From: Streptomyces sp. AC512_CC834
Lineage (GTDB): Bacteria; Actinomycetota; Actinomycetes; Streptomycetales; Streptomycetaceae
NCBI RefSeq assembly: GCF_019049325.1
Contig: NZ_JAGMUO010000045.1
Span: forward strand, 1-33,442
Length of the DNA: 33,442 nt
Direction: 5' to 3'
The translations under genes were made by a program, and so were the position numbers. Positions 14,405 through 21,994 of the stretch are shown here, in pieces. Position 1 is the first letter of the stretch. The number at the start of each line of letters is the position of its first letter. The notes beneath the pieces were generated by a model. That model saw only the letters and a program-made list of their open reading frames with translations. It made no database searches and was not told the DNA's origin.

Positions 14405-15718
14405 GTGCTCACCGCGTTCGCCCGGGCGTTCAAGACGCCCGACCTGCGCAAGAAGCTGCTCTTCACGCTCGGCATCATCGTGGTGTACCGGCTCGGTACC
14501 CACATCCCCATTCCAGGCGTCGACTACAAGAACGTCCAGGAGTGCGTGGACCAGGCGTCCGGCAACCAGGGCCTGTTCGGCCTGGTCAACATGTTCAGCG
14601 GTGGCGCCCTGCTGCAGATCACGGTCTTCGCGCTCGGCATCATGCCGTACATCACGGCCAGCATCATTCTGCAGTTGCTGACCGTCGTGATCCCGCGCCT
14701 GGAAGCCCTCAAGAAGGAGGGCCAGGCGGGTACGGCCAAGATCACGCAGTACACCCGCTACCTGACCGTCGCGCTCGCCATCCTGCAGGGCACCGGCCTG
14801 GTGGCCACCGCCCGCAGCGGCGCCCTCTTCTCCGGCTGCACCGTCGCCGGGCAGATCGTCCCCGATCAGGCGATCTTCACCACCATCGTCATGGTCATCT
14901 GCATGACCGCCGGCACCTGCGTCGTCATGTGGCTCGGCGAGATCATCACCGACCGCGGCATCGGCAACGGCATGTCGATCCTGATGTTCATCTCGATCGC
15001 CGCGACCTTCCCGTCGGCCCTGTGGGCCATCAAGAAGCAGGGCGAGCTGGCGGGCGGCTGGATCGAGTTCGGCACGGTGATCCTCGTCGGCCTGGTCATG
15101 GTCGGCCTGGTCGTCTTCGTGGAGCAGGCCCAGCGCCGCATTCCGGTGCAGTACGCGAAGCGGATGATCGGCCGCCGTTCCTACGGCGGCACGTCGACGT
15201 ACATCCCGCTCAAGGTGAACCAGGCGGGTGTCATCCCCGTCATCTTCGCCTCGTCGCTGCTCTACATCCCGGCGCTGATCGTCCAGTTCTCGAACTCGCA
15301 GGCGGGCTGGGCGACCTGGATCACCAAGAACCTCGCCGACACGGCCGCGACGCCGCACATCATTCTGTACTTCTTCCTGATCGTGTTCTTCGCCTTCTTC
15401 TACGTGGCCATCTCGTTCAACCCCGAGGAAGTCGCGGACAACATGAAGAAGTATGGTGGCTTCATCCCGGGCATCCGGGCTGGCCGACCGACCGCTGAGT
15501 ATCTGAGCTACGTACTCAACCGGATCACCTGGCCGGGTTCGCTGTACTTGGGCCTGATCGCTCTCGTCCCGACAATGGCGTTGGCTGGTTTCGGGGCAAA
15601 CCAGAACTTCCCGTTCGGTGGCACCAGCATCCTGATCATCGTGGGTGTCGGTCTCGAGACGGTGAAGCAGATCGAGAGCCAGCTCCAGCAGCGCAATTAC
15701 GAAGGGTTCCTCCGCTGA
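14405..15718 (+). CDS. secY: Protein translocase subunit SecY
   Basis: 437 residues with about ten hydrophobic segments. It starts with GTG 14405 (MLTAFARAFKTPDLRKK), with AGGAGG about 7 nt upstream. YRLGTHIPIPGVDY, NMFSGGALLQITVFALGIMP (TM2 region), the IKGIGNGMSI-like DRGIGNGMSILMF and the RRSYGG / IPLKVNQAGVIPVIFA block are SecY signatures. SecY forms the membrane channel with SecE and SecG, driven by SecA or the ribosome. Its stop overlaps the adk start by one base. Confidence 0.97.
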   Translation: MLTAFARAFKTPDLRKKLLFTLGIIVVYRLGTHIPIPGVDYKNVQECVDQASGNQGLFGLVNMFSGGALLQITVFALGIMPYITASIILQLLTVVIPRLEALKKEGQAGTAKITQYTRYLTVALAILQGTGLVATARSGALFSGCTVAGQIVPDQAIFTTIVMVICMTAGTCVVMWLGEIITDRGIGNGMSILMFISIAATFPSALWAIKKQGELAGGWIEFGTVILVGLVMVGLVVFVEQAQRRIPVQYAKRMIGRRSYGGTSTYIPLKVNQAGVIPVIFASSLLYIPALIVQFSNSQAGWATWITKNLADTAATPHIILYFFLIVFFAFFYVAISFNPEEVADNMKKYGGFIPGIRAGRPTAEYLSYVLNRITWPGSLYLGLIALVPTMALAGFGANQNFPFGGTSILIIVGVGLETVKQIESQLQQRNYEGFLR

Positions 15719-16371
15719 TGCGAATCGTCCTCGTCGGGCCGCCGGGCGCCGGAAAGGGAACGCAGGCGACCCGCCTTGCCGAGACGCTGCACATTCCGCA
15801 CATCTCCACGGGCGACCTGTTCCGCGCGAACATCAGCCGGCAGACCGAACTGGGCAAGCTCGCGAAGTCCTACATGGACGCCGGCAACCTCGTACCGGAC
15901 GAGGTCACCATCGCCATGGCGAAGGACCGCATGGAGCAGCCCGACGCCGAGGGCGGCTTCCTGCTGGACGGTTTCCCGCGCAACGTCTCCCAGGCCGAGG
16001 CGCTGGACGAGCTGCTCGAGACCGAGGACATGAAGCTCGACGCGGTGCTGGACCTGGAGGCCCCGGAGGACGAGGTCGTCAAGCGGATCGCCGGCCGGCG
16101 CGTCTGCCGCAACGACTCGGCCCACGTCTTTCACGTGACGTACACGCCGCCGAAGAAGGAGGGTGTCTGCGACACCTGCGGCGGCGAGCTGTACCAGCGG
16201 GACGACGACTCCGAGGAGACGGTCCGCAAGCGGCTGGAGGTCTACCACACGCAGACCGAGCCGATCATCGACTACTACAAGGCGCAGGGCCTGGTCGCCA
16301 CCATCGCGGCGACGGGCCCCGTGGACGAGGTCACCGGCCGTGCGCTGGAGGCGCTCAAGCGCGACAAGTAG
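15718..16371 (+). CDS. adk: Adenylate kinase
   Basis: 217 residues, the long-LID bacterial form. The P-loop is GPPGAGKGT (residues 7-15), followed by STGDLFR, FLLDGFPRN (81-89) and the LID. In the LID, Cys130, Cys151 and Cys154 with a nearby histidine suggest a zinc site. It turns ATP + AMP into 2 ADP in the cytosol. Translation is coupled to secY by TGATG, a pairing common in bacteria. Two hairpins follow the stop. Confidence 0.97.
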   Translation: MRIVLVGPPGAGKGTQATRLAETLHIPHISTGDLFRANISRQTELGKLAKSYMDAGNLVPDEVTIAMAKDRMEQPDAEGGFLLDGFPRNVSQAEALDELLETEDMKLDAVLDLEAPEDEVVKRIAGRRVCRNDSAHVFHVTYTPPKKEGVCDTCGGELYQRDDDSEETVRKRLEVYHTQTEPIIDYYKAQGLVATIAATGPVDEVTGRALEALKRDK

Positions 16372-16388
16372 TTCTTCGCCCCGGCTTC

Positions 16389-16423
16389 AGCCGCGGTCCC
16401 TCGCTCGCTCGGGGGCCGCGGCT
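16389..16423 (+). terminator. Terminator hairpin after adk
   Basis: A 12-bp stem AGCCGCGGTCCC pairs with GGGGCCGCGGCT (one G-U) around an 11-nt loop, 17 bp after the adk stop. It probably ends the secY-adk transcript. Confidence 0.7.
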
Positions 16424-16441
16424 GTGCTGTGGGGTGGGTGT

Positions 16442-16464
16442 GGGGCGGGGCGTGCCCCCGCCCC
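16442..16464 (+). terminator. Second GC hairpin between adk and map
   Basis: GGGGCGGGG and CCCCGCCCC pair perfectly around CGTGC. It stands 18 bp after the first hairpin, so it may be a back-up terminator. A TATCGT hexamer follows at 16466 but has no credible -35. Confidence 0.55.
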
Positions 16465-16533
16465 GTATCGTTGGAAGCGTTCCCCGCCCCCTCCGCCGCC
16501 GGTCCGTCCCAGTCCTGAAAGGCCGCAGTCCCC

Positions 16534-17370
16534 ATGGTGCAGATCAAGAACCCCGAGCAGATCGCCAAGATGCGTGAGGCGGGGCTGGTCGTCGCCGCCA
16601 TCCACGCGGCCACGCGCGAGGCGGCCGTCCCCGGCGCCACGACCAAGGACCTGGACCAGGTCGCGCGCAAGGTGCTCGCGGAGCACGAGGCCAAGCCGAA
16701 CTTCCTCGGGTACGGCGGCTTCCCCGCCACGATCTGCACCTCCGTGAATGAGGTCGTCGTCCACGGCATCCCGTCCGACGACGTGGTCCTCAAGGACGGG
16801 GACATCATCTCCATCGACTGCGGCGCGATCATCGACGGCTGGCACGGCGACGCCGCCTACACGGCCTTCGTCGGCTCGGGGCACGCCCCGGAGCTGGTGG
16901 AGCTCTCCCGGGTGACCGAGGAGTCGATGTGGGCGGGCATCGCGGCCATGAAGCAGGGCAACCGGCTGGTCGACGTCTCCCGGGCCGTCGAGACCTACAT
17001 CCGCCGCCAGCCCAGGCCCGGCGGCGGCAAGTACGGGATCATCGAGGACTACGGCGGCCACGGCATCGGCACCGAGATGCACATGGACCCGCACCTCCTG
17101 AACTACGTCGACCGCAAGCGCGGCAAGGGCCCCAAGCTCGTCCCCGGCTTCTGCCTCGCCATCGAGCCCATGGTCTCCCTCGGCACCCCCCGCACCGAGG
17201 TCCTGTCGGACGACTGGACGGTGATCACGACGGACGGCACCTGGTCCTCGCACTGGGAGCACTCCATCGCCCTGACGGAGCAGGGTCCCCTGGTCCTGAC
17301 GGCTCCTGACGGGGGCAGGGCGAAGCTGGCGGAGCTGGGTGTCACGGCGGCGCCGGACCCGCTGGCGTGA
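16534..17370 (+). CDS. map: Methionine aminopeptidase, type I
   Basis: 278 residues. The five metal ligands of type I enzymes are seen: Asp95 and Asp106 (IDCGAIIDGWHGD), His176 (GGHGIGTEMH), Glu211 (AIEPM) and Glu242 (WEHSIALT), plus His77 at the active site. It cuts the initiator Met from new proteins. Start ATG 16534; GAAAGG lies 15 nt upstream. It has no N-terminal zinc-finger extension. Streptomycetes usually have more than one map, so this copy need not be the only one. Confidence 0.96.
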   Translation: MVQIKNPEQIAKMREAGLVVAAIHAATREAAVPGATTKDLDQVARKVLAEHEAKPNFLGYGGFPATICTSVNEVVVHGIPSDDVVLKDGDIISIDCGAIIDGWHGDAAYTAFVGSGHAPELVELSRVTEESMWAGIAAMKQGNRLVDVSRAVETYIRRQPRPGGGKYGIIEDYGGHGIGTEMHMDPHLLNYVDRKRGKGPKLVPGFCLAIEPMVSLGTPRTEVLSDDWTVITTDGTWSSHWEHSIALTEQGPLVLTAPDGGRAKLAELGVTAAPDPLA

Positions 17371-17428
17371 CTGCGGTGGCCGGCGAGCCCTTGCATAACG
17401 ATCTCGTATCCGGGGCAGACTTCCTCGT

Positions 17429-17458
17429 TTCGCCTTTCCGGGTTTGCTGACGTAGACT
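17429..17458 (+). promoter_or_regulatory. Candidate infA promoter
   Basis: TTCGCC (17429-17434), 18 nt, then TAGACT (17453-17458), a near-perfect streptomycete -10. The start site would be about 17465, leaving a 95-nt leader before the infA GTG. Confidence 0.5.
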
Positions 17459-17559
17459 GACTCGTCGGCTCCCGTGTATCGGCATGTCTGCAGGTTGATG
17501 GTTGATATGCGACATGGCGCACAGGAGTCGATCAAGGTAGTCGATTCGAAGGGCGAAGC

Positions 17560-17781
17560 GTGGCCAAGAAGCAAGGTGCCATCGAGATCGAGGGCACTGT
17601 CGTCGAGTCTCTTCCGAACGCGATGTTCAGGGTCGAGCTCCAGAACGGCCACCAGGTCCTGGCACACATCAGCGGCAAGATGCGTATGCACTACATTCGC
17701 ATCCTCCCTGACGACCGGGTCGTGGTGGAGCTGTCTCCGTACGACCTGACGCGTGGTCGGATCGTCTACCGGTACAAGTGA
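17560..17781 (+). CDS. infA: Translation initiation factor IF-1
   Basis: 73 residues from GTG 17560 ([20 protein letters not shown]), with GAAGGG 6-11 nt upstream. It is a single S1-like OB fold with [22 protein letters not shown]-type core and the end [12 protein letters not shown]. IF-1 blocks the A site during initiation with IF-2 and IF-3. The frame is open upstream, but the added residues do not belong to the family. Confidence 0.96.
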   Translation: [73 protein letters not shown]

Positions 17782-17785
17782 GTTT

Positions 17786-17847
17786 GGGCGGGTCCAGCAC
17801 CCGCCCCGGCGGCCGGGAGGGTCGTCGCCGGACAGGTACGTCCTGTC
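17786..17847 (+). terminator. Two hairpins between infA and rpmJ
   Basis: GGGCGGGT-CCAGC-ACCCGCCC (17786-17806, perfect 8-bp stem) starts 5 bp after the infA stop. GACAGG-TACGT-CCTGTC (17831-17847) follows. They suggest that infA and rpmJ mRNA levels are separated by attenuation or termination, although the genes lie close together. Confidence 0.6.
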
Positions 17848-17956
17848 ACACTCCCCGGAGCGATCCAGGGGAGAGTCTTCCCGAACGGTACAAGTAGATC
17901 TTTCCCTTGCCCGGCTCCGTATGGCGCGGGGCACTGAGCCCGGAGAACTTCACTCA

Positions 17957-18070
17957 ATGAAGGTCAAGCCGAGCGTCAAGAAGATCTGCGACAAGTGCAG
18001 GGTGATCCGCCGTCACGGCCGGGTCATGGTCATCTGCGACAACCCGCGCCACAAGCAGCGCCAGGGCTGA
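17957..18070 (+). CDS. rpmJ: 50S ribosomal protein L36, zinc-binding
   Basis: 37 residues from ATG 17957 (MKVKPSVKKICDKCRVI). Cys11, Cys14, Cys27 and His32 form the zinc ribbon, so this is the zinc-containing type. L36 joins the 50S subunit late, near the base of the stalk. GGAG lies 11 nt before the ATG. The frame is open upstream, but that stretch is spacer with hairpins. Confidence 0.95.
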   Translation: MKVKPSVKKICDKCRVIRRHGRVMVICDNPRHKQRQG

Positions 18071-18139
18071 AGCAGCACCGTCCCTCCGCGATTCGCAGGA
18101 CTTCGCGCGACGCGAGCTGAATTGTTCATACGCAGGACC

Positions 18140-18181
18140 CGGACGCCGAGGCGTCCGACACCCCCGGTTCGGAGGCCGGGG
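18140..18181 (+). other. Inverted repeats between rpmJ and rpsM
   Basis: CGGACGCC-GA-GGCGTCCG (18140-18157) and CCCCGG/CCGGGG with an 8-nt loop (18162-18181) lie in the 186-bp spacer. They could be attenuators or leader structures for the rpsM-rpsK transcript. Confidence 0.45.
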
Positions 18182-18256
18182 ACCCGATTCGTACCTCATA
18201 CGGCGGTTGGGGACCGGTTCTGTGGAAGACCTCCGACAACCAACTGGAGCCATTGA

Positions 18257-18637
18257 ATGGCACGCGTTTCCGGTGTTGACATCCCGCGCGAAAAGCGCGT
18301 AGAGATCGCCCTCACCTACGTGTTCGGCATCGGCCGGACCCTCTCGCAGCAGACGCTCGCTGCCACGGACGTGGACCCGAACACCCGTGTTCGGGATCTC
18401 TCCGAGGAGCAGCTCGTCGCGATCCGCGAGTACGTCGACAACAACATCAAGACCGAGGGCGACCTCCGCCGTGAGGTCCAGGCCGACATCCGCCGCAAGG
18501 TCGAGATCGGCGCCTACCAGGGTCTGCGCCACCGTCGTGGTCTGCCCGTCCGCGGTCAGCGCACCAGCACCAACGCTCGCACCCGCAAGGGCCCGCGTCG
18601 CGCCATCGCCGGCAAGAAGAAGCCGGGCAAGAAGTAG
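18257..18637 (+). CDS. rpsM: 30S ribosomal protein S13
   Basis: 126 residues. It starts MARVSGVDIPREKRVEIALT, has YGIG-like VFGIGRTLSQQ, the HRRGLPVRGQRTSTNARTRK block and a lysine-rich tail. S13 in the 30S head makes bridges to the 50S subunit and touches the P-site tRNA. TGGAGCC lies 7 nt upstream of the ATG. rpsK follows after 66 bp. Confidence 0.97.
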   Translation: MARVSGVDIPREKRVEIALTYVFGIGRTLSQQTLAATDVDPNTRVRDLSEEQLVAIREYVDNNIKTEGDLRREVQADIRRKVEIGAYQGLRHRRGLPVRGQRTSTNARTRKGPRRAIAGKKKPGKK

Positions 18638-18703
18638 TCCGCAGCGGACTCGCCGTCCAGCGGTCTTCGCTGTAGGACCGACCACCTCCCGTAGGAGTAC
18701 GAC

Positions 18704-19108
18704 ATGCCCCCCAAGGGACGTCAGGGCGCGACCAAGAAGGTGCGCCGCAAGGAAAAGAAGAACGTCGCTCACGGCCACGCGCACATCAAGAGCACGTTCA
18801 ACAACACGATCGTGTCCATCACGGACCCGACCGGCAACGTGATCTCCTGGGCCTCCGCCGGCCACGTCGGCTTCAAGGGCTCCAGGAAGTCCACGCCGTT
18901 CGCCGCGCAGATGGCCGCCGAGTCGGCTGCCCGCCGCGCCCAGGAGCACGGCATGCGCAAGGTCGACGTGTTCGTCAAGGGCCCGGGTTCCGGTCGTGAG
19001 ACCGCCATCCGCTCCCTCCAGGCGACCGGCCTCGAGGTCGGCTCGATCCAGGACGTCACGCCCACCCCGCACAACGGCTGCCGTCCGCCGAAGCGTCGTC
19101 GCGTCTGA
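18704..19108 (+). CDS. rpsK: 30S ribosomal protein S11
   Basis: 134 residues. It has AHGHAHIKSTFNNTIVSITD, AQMAAESAARRAQEHGM and the conserved end PHNGCRPPKRRRV. S11 lies in the 30S platform near the E-site mRNA. The last 35 bp of the gene, stop codon included, are repeated exactly 100 bp downstream. In many bacteria rpsD follows; here it does not, and rpoA comes next. Confidence 0.97.
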   Translation: MPPKGRQGATKKVRRKEKKNVAHGHAHIKSTFNNTIVSITDPTGNVISWASAGHVGFKGSRKSTPFAAQMAAESAARRAQEHGMRKVDVFVKGPGSGRETAIRSLQATGLEVGSIQDVTPTPHNGCRPPKRRRV

Positions 19109-19144
19109 CGCACCGGTCGCGTCGGCTCGGCTTCCGGCTGGGGG

Positions 19145-19164
19145 TGTGGGGGTTGTCCCCCACA
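19145..19164 (+). terminator. Hairpin between rpsK and rpoA
   Basis: TGTGGGGG-TTGT-CCCCCACA is a perfect 8-bp stem with a 4-nt loop, 36 bp after the rpsK stop and between the two copies of the rpsK tail. It probably lowers read-through into rpoA. A TACCCT hexamer at 19287-19292 is a faint candidate -10 for rpoA. Confidence 0.65.
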
Positions 19165-19173
19165 TGTCGCAGC

Positions 19174-19208
19174 ACGGCTGCCGTCCGCCGAAGCGTCGTC
19201 GCGTCTGA
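19174..19208 (+). repeat. Exact 35-bp copy of the rpsK 3' end
   Basis: Bases 19174-19208 match 19074-19108 at every position, including the stop codon. The copy still encodes GCRPPKRRRV but has no start and lies in a different frame from rpsK, 100 bp apart. Flanking bases differ after the stop. It is the scar of a short duplication or of recombination with another rpsK-like sequence. Confidence 0.9.
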
Positions 19209-19346
19209 TCTCGCTTCACCGCGACATCGTTTCACCGCTTCACCAGGGTTTCCGGGCGGTACGGCTCTTTCGGGTCGTATCGCCCGTACCCTTGCAGTAC
19301 TGGTCGGGCGTCAAATAGCGGGCGCCCCTGACTGAAGGATTCACAC

Positions 19347-20369
19347 ATGCTGATCGCTCAGCGTCCCTCGTTGACCGAAGAGGTCGTCGACGAGTTCCGC
19401 TCCCGGTTCGTCATCGAGCCGCTGGAGCCGGGCTTCGGCTACACCCTCGGCAACTCCCTGCGCCGTACGCTCCTGTCGTCGATCCCCGGTGCCGCGGTCA
19501 CCAGCATCCGCATCGACGGTGTCCTGCACGAGTTCACCACCGTGCCGGGCGTCAAGGAAGACGTCACCGACCTGATCCTCAACATCAAGCAGCTTGTCGT
19601 CTCCTCGGAGCACGACGAGCCGGTCGTGATGTACCTGCGCAAGCAGGGCCCGGGTCTGGTCACCGCCGCCGACATCGCGCCCCCGGCCGGTGTCGAGGTG
19701 CACAACCCCGACCTCGTCCTCGCCACGCTCAACGGCAAGGGCAAGCTGGAGATGGAGCTGACCGTCGAGCGCGGTCGCGGCTACGTCTCCGCCGTGCAGA
19801 ACAAGCAGCTCGGTCAGGAGATCGGGCGCATCCCGGTCGACTCGATCTACTCGCCGGTCCTCAAGGTCACGTACAAGGTCGAGGCCACGCGTGTCGAGCA
19901 GCGCACCGACTTCGACAAGCTGATCGTCGACGTCGAGACCAAGCAGGCCATGCGTCCGCGCGACGCCATGGCGTCGGCCGGCAAGACCCTCGTCGAGCTG
20001 TTCGGTCTCGCCCGCGAGCTGAACATCGACGCCGAGGGCATCGACATGGGTCCGTCCCCGACGGACGCCGCGCTGGCCGCCGATCTGGCGCTGCCGATCG
20101 AGGAGCTCGAGCTCACCGTTCGGTCGTACAACTGCCTCAAGCGTGAGGGCATCCACTCCGTGGGTGAGCTCGTCGCGCGTTCGGAGGCCGACCTGCTCGA
20201 CATCCGCAACTTCGGTGCGAAGTCGATCGACGAGGTCAAGGCCAAGCTCGCGGGTATGGGGCTGGCGCTGAAGGACTCGCCTCCCGGGTTCGACCCGACC
20301 GCCGCCGCCGACGCCTTCGGCGCCGACGACGACGCGGACGCGGGTTTCGTGGAGACCGAGCAGTACTGA
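19347..20369 (+). CDS. rpoA: RNA polymerase alpha subunit
   Basis: 340 residues. The N-terminal domain (to about 230) has FVIEPLEPGFGYTLGNSLRR and the dimer and assembly motifs. A linker leads to the C-terminal domain (about 250-315) with ELTVRSYNCLKREGI and DLLDIRNFGAKSIDEV, which binds UP elements and activators. The tail is acidic (GADDDADAGF). The dimer nucleates the polymerase. Start ATG 19347; a 111-bp spacer with a hairpin separates it from rplQ. Confidence 0.97.
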   Translation: MLIAQRPSLTEEVVDEFRSRFVIEPLEPGFGYTLGNSLRRTLLSSIPGAAVTSIRIDGVLHEFTTVPGVKEDVTDLILNIKQLVVSSEHDEPVVMYLRKQGPGLVTAADIAPPAGVEVHNPDLVLATLNGKGKLEMELTVERGRGYVSAVQNKQLGQEIGRIPVDSIYSPVLKVTYKVEATRVEQRTDFDKLIVDVETKQAMRPRDAMASAGKTLVELFGLARELNIDAEGIDMGPSPTDAALAADLALPIEELELTVRSYNCLKREGIHSVGELVARSEADLLDIRNFGAKSIDEVKAKLAGMGLALKDSPPGFDPTAAADAFGADDDADAGFVETEQY

Positions 20370-20377
20370 TTCACCTC

Positions 20378-20402
20378 CCCCGCGCCCCTTCGGGGTGCGG
20401 GG
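20378..20402 (+). terminator. UUCG-type hairpin between rpoA and rplQ
   Basis: CCCCGCGCCCC pairs with GGGGTGCGGGG (11 bp, one G-U) around TTC, or as a C(UUCG)G tetraloop with a slipped stem. It starts 9 bp after the rpoA stop and could attenuate or stabilise the transcript. Confidence 0.6.
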
Positions 20403-20480
20403 TCTCCGACGGGCGACCGCCCGCTCGGATACTGACCTCGGTACCTGATACGGCCGGGGCAGACACCTAGGAGAAACATC

Positions 20481-21005
20481 ATGCCGAAGCCCACCAAGGG
20501 TGCCCGTATGGGCGGCAGCGCCGCGCACGAGAAGCTGCTCCTCGCGAACCTCGCGAAGTCGCTGTTCGAGCACGGCCGGATCACCACCACGGAGTCGAAG
20601 GCGCGCAAGCTGCGTCCGTACGCCGAGCGTCTGGTCACCAAGGCGAAGAAGGGCGACCTTCACAACCGCCGTCAGGTGCTCCAGGTGATCACGGACAAGA
20701 GCGTCGTCCACACGCTCTTCACCGAGATCGGCCCGCGCTACGAGAACCGTCCCGGTGGCTACACCCGGATCACCAAGATCGGTAACCGCCGTGGCGACAA
20801 CGCGCCCATGGCCGTCATCGAGCTGGTCGAGGCGCTGACCGTGTCGCAGCAGGCCACCGGCGAGGCCGAGGCCGCGACCAAGCGCGCGGTCAAGGAAGAC
20901 GCCCTCAAGAAGGACGAGGCCGTCGAGGACGCCAAGCCGGCCGACGAGGCCGCCGAGGCTCCTGCCGAGGAGTCCAAGGAGTCCGAGGAGTCCAAGGACG
21001 CCTGA
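20481..21005 (+). CDS. rplQ: 50S ribosomal protein L17
   Basis: 174 residues against about 127 in E. coli. The core (1-120) has MPKPTKGARMGGSAAHEKLL, ITTTESKARKLRPYAERLVT and RPGGYTRITKIGNRRGDNAPMA-type motifs. The last 50 residues are an acidic Ala/Glu/Lys tail, usual in streptomycetes. L17 lies near the tunnel exit. CTAGGAGA is 6-10 nt before the ATG. A strong terminator follows. Confidence 0.97.
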   Translation: MPKPTKGARMGGSAAHEKLLLANLAKSLFEHGRITTTESKARKLRPYAERLVTKAKKGDLHNRRQVLQVITDKSVVHTLFTEIGPRYENRPGGYTRITKIGNRRGDNAPMAVIELVEALTVSQQATGEAEAATKRAVKEDALKKDEAVEDAKPADEAAEAPAEESKESEESKDA

Positions 21006-21023
21006 GGCTCCGCCTTGCGGTTG

Positions 21024-21055
21024 AACGGGTCCGCCCCCTTCGGGGCGGGCCCGTT
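21024..21055 (+). terminator. Strong terminator after rplQ
   Basis: A 14-bp stem (left arm AACGGGTCCGCCCC, one G-U) closes a CTTC loop. It starts 19 bp after the stop codon and probably ends the rpoA-rplQ transcript. truA starts only 24 bp after it. Confidence 0.8.
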
Positions 21056-21079
21056 CCGCGTTCCTGAGAGGATCCAGGA

Positions 21080-21937
21080 GTGAGTGACGAAGTACAGCCC
21101 GGGTTCGTACGGGTGCGGCTGGACCTTTCCTACGACGGGGCCGAGTTCTCCGGCTGGGCCAAGCAGGCCGGCGGGCGCCGGACCGTGCAGGGCGAGATCG
21201 AGGACGCGCTGCGGACGGTCACGCGGTCGCGCGAGACGTACGACCTGACCGTGGCGGGGCGGACCGACTCCGGGGTGCACGCGCGGGGTCAGGTCGCCCA
21301 CGTCGACCTGGAGCGCGAGGTGTGGGCCGAGCATCACGTGAAGCTGCTCAAGCGGCTCGCCGGACGGCTGCCGAGGGACGTACGGGTGTGGGCCCTCAGG
21401 GAGGCGCCCAGCGGCTTCAACGCCCGGTTCTCGGCGGTCTGGCGGCGCTACGCCTACCGGGTCACCGACAACCCCGGCGGCGTCGACCCGCTGCTGCGCG
21501 GCCACGTCCTGTGGCACGACTGGCCCCTCGACGTGGACGCCATGAACGAGGCCGCCCGCGGACTGCTGGGCGAGCACGACTTCGCCGCCTACTGCAAGAA
21601 GCGGGAGGGGGCCACCACCATCCGGACGCTGCAGGAACTGAGCCTGGTGCGTGGCGAGGACGACGGGATCGTCACCGCCACCGTGCGGGCCGACGCCTTC
21701 TGCCACAACATGGTGCGCTCCCTCATCGGGGCGTTGCTGTTCGTCGGCGACGGGCACCGCACGCCCGACTGGCCGGCGAAGGTGCTCGCCGCGGGCGTAC
21801 GGGACTCCGCGGTGCACGTCGTACGGCCGCACGGGCTGACGCTTGAGGAGGTCGGCTACCCGGCCGACGAGCTGCTGGCGGCCCGGAACAAGGAGGCGCG
21901 CAACAAGCGGTCGCTGCCGGGAGCCGGCTGCTGCTGA
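21080..21937 (+). CDS. truA: tRNA pseudouridine(38-40) synthase TruA
   Basis: 285 residues from GTG 21080 (MSDEVQPGFVRVRLDLSYDG). The catalytic aspartate is Asp63 in AGRTDSGVHARGQVAH. FSAVWRRYAYRV, HDFAAYCKK and FCHNMVRSLIGALL are further TruA motifs. It makes pseudouridine at positions 38-40 in the tRNA anticodon arm. AGAGG lies 8-12 nt upstream. The gene follows rplQ as is common in actinobacteria, but a strong terminator stands between, so read-through or a close promoter must serve it. Confidence 0.95.
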   Translation: MSDEVQPGFVRVRLDLSYDGAEFSGWAKQAGGRRTVQGEIEDALRTVTRSRETYDLTVAGRTDSGVHARGQVAHVDLEREVWAEHHVKLLKRLAGRLPRDVRVWALREAPSGFNARFSAVWRRYAYRVTDNPGGVDPLLRGHVLWHDWPLDVDAMNEAARGLLGEHDFAAYCKKREGATTIRTLQELSLVRGEDDGIVTATVRADAFCHNMVRSLIGALLFVGDGHRTPDWPAKVLAAGVRDSAVHVVRPHGLTLEEVGYPADELLAARNKEARNKRSLPGAGCC

Positions 21938-21958
21938 CGGTACCGACGGGCGGGTACC

Positions 21959-21984
21959 GGCACCGGCGAGCGGGCGCCGGTGTC
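21959..21984. terminator. Bidirectional hairpin between truA and the next minus-strand gene
   Basis: CACCGGCG and CGCCGGTG (8 bp, extendable to 10) enclose AGCGGG. It lies in the 57-bp gap between two convergent genes and can serve both. Confidence 0.65.
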
Positions 21985-21994
21985 GGCGGCGGCG

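Noticed and set aside
19175..19208. The copied rpsK tail as a second small S11-like gene
   Set aside because: Only about 10 codons match, with no start codon or ribosome site in a sensible position.
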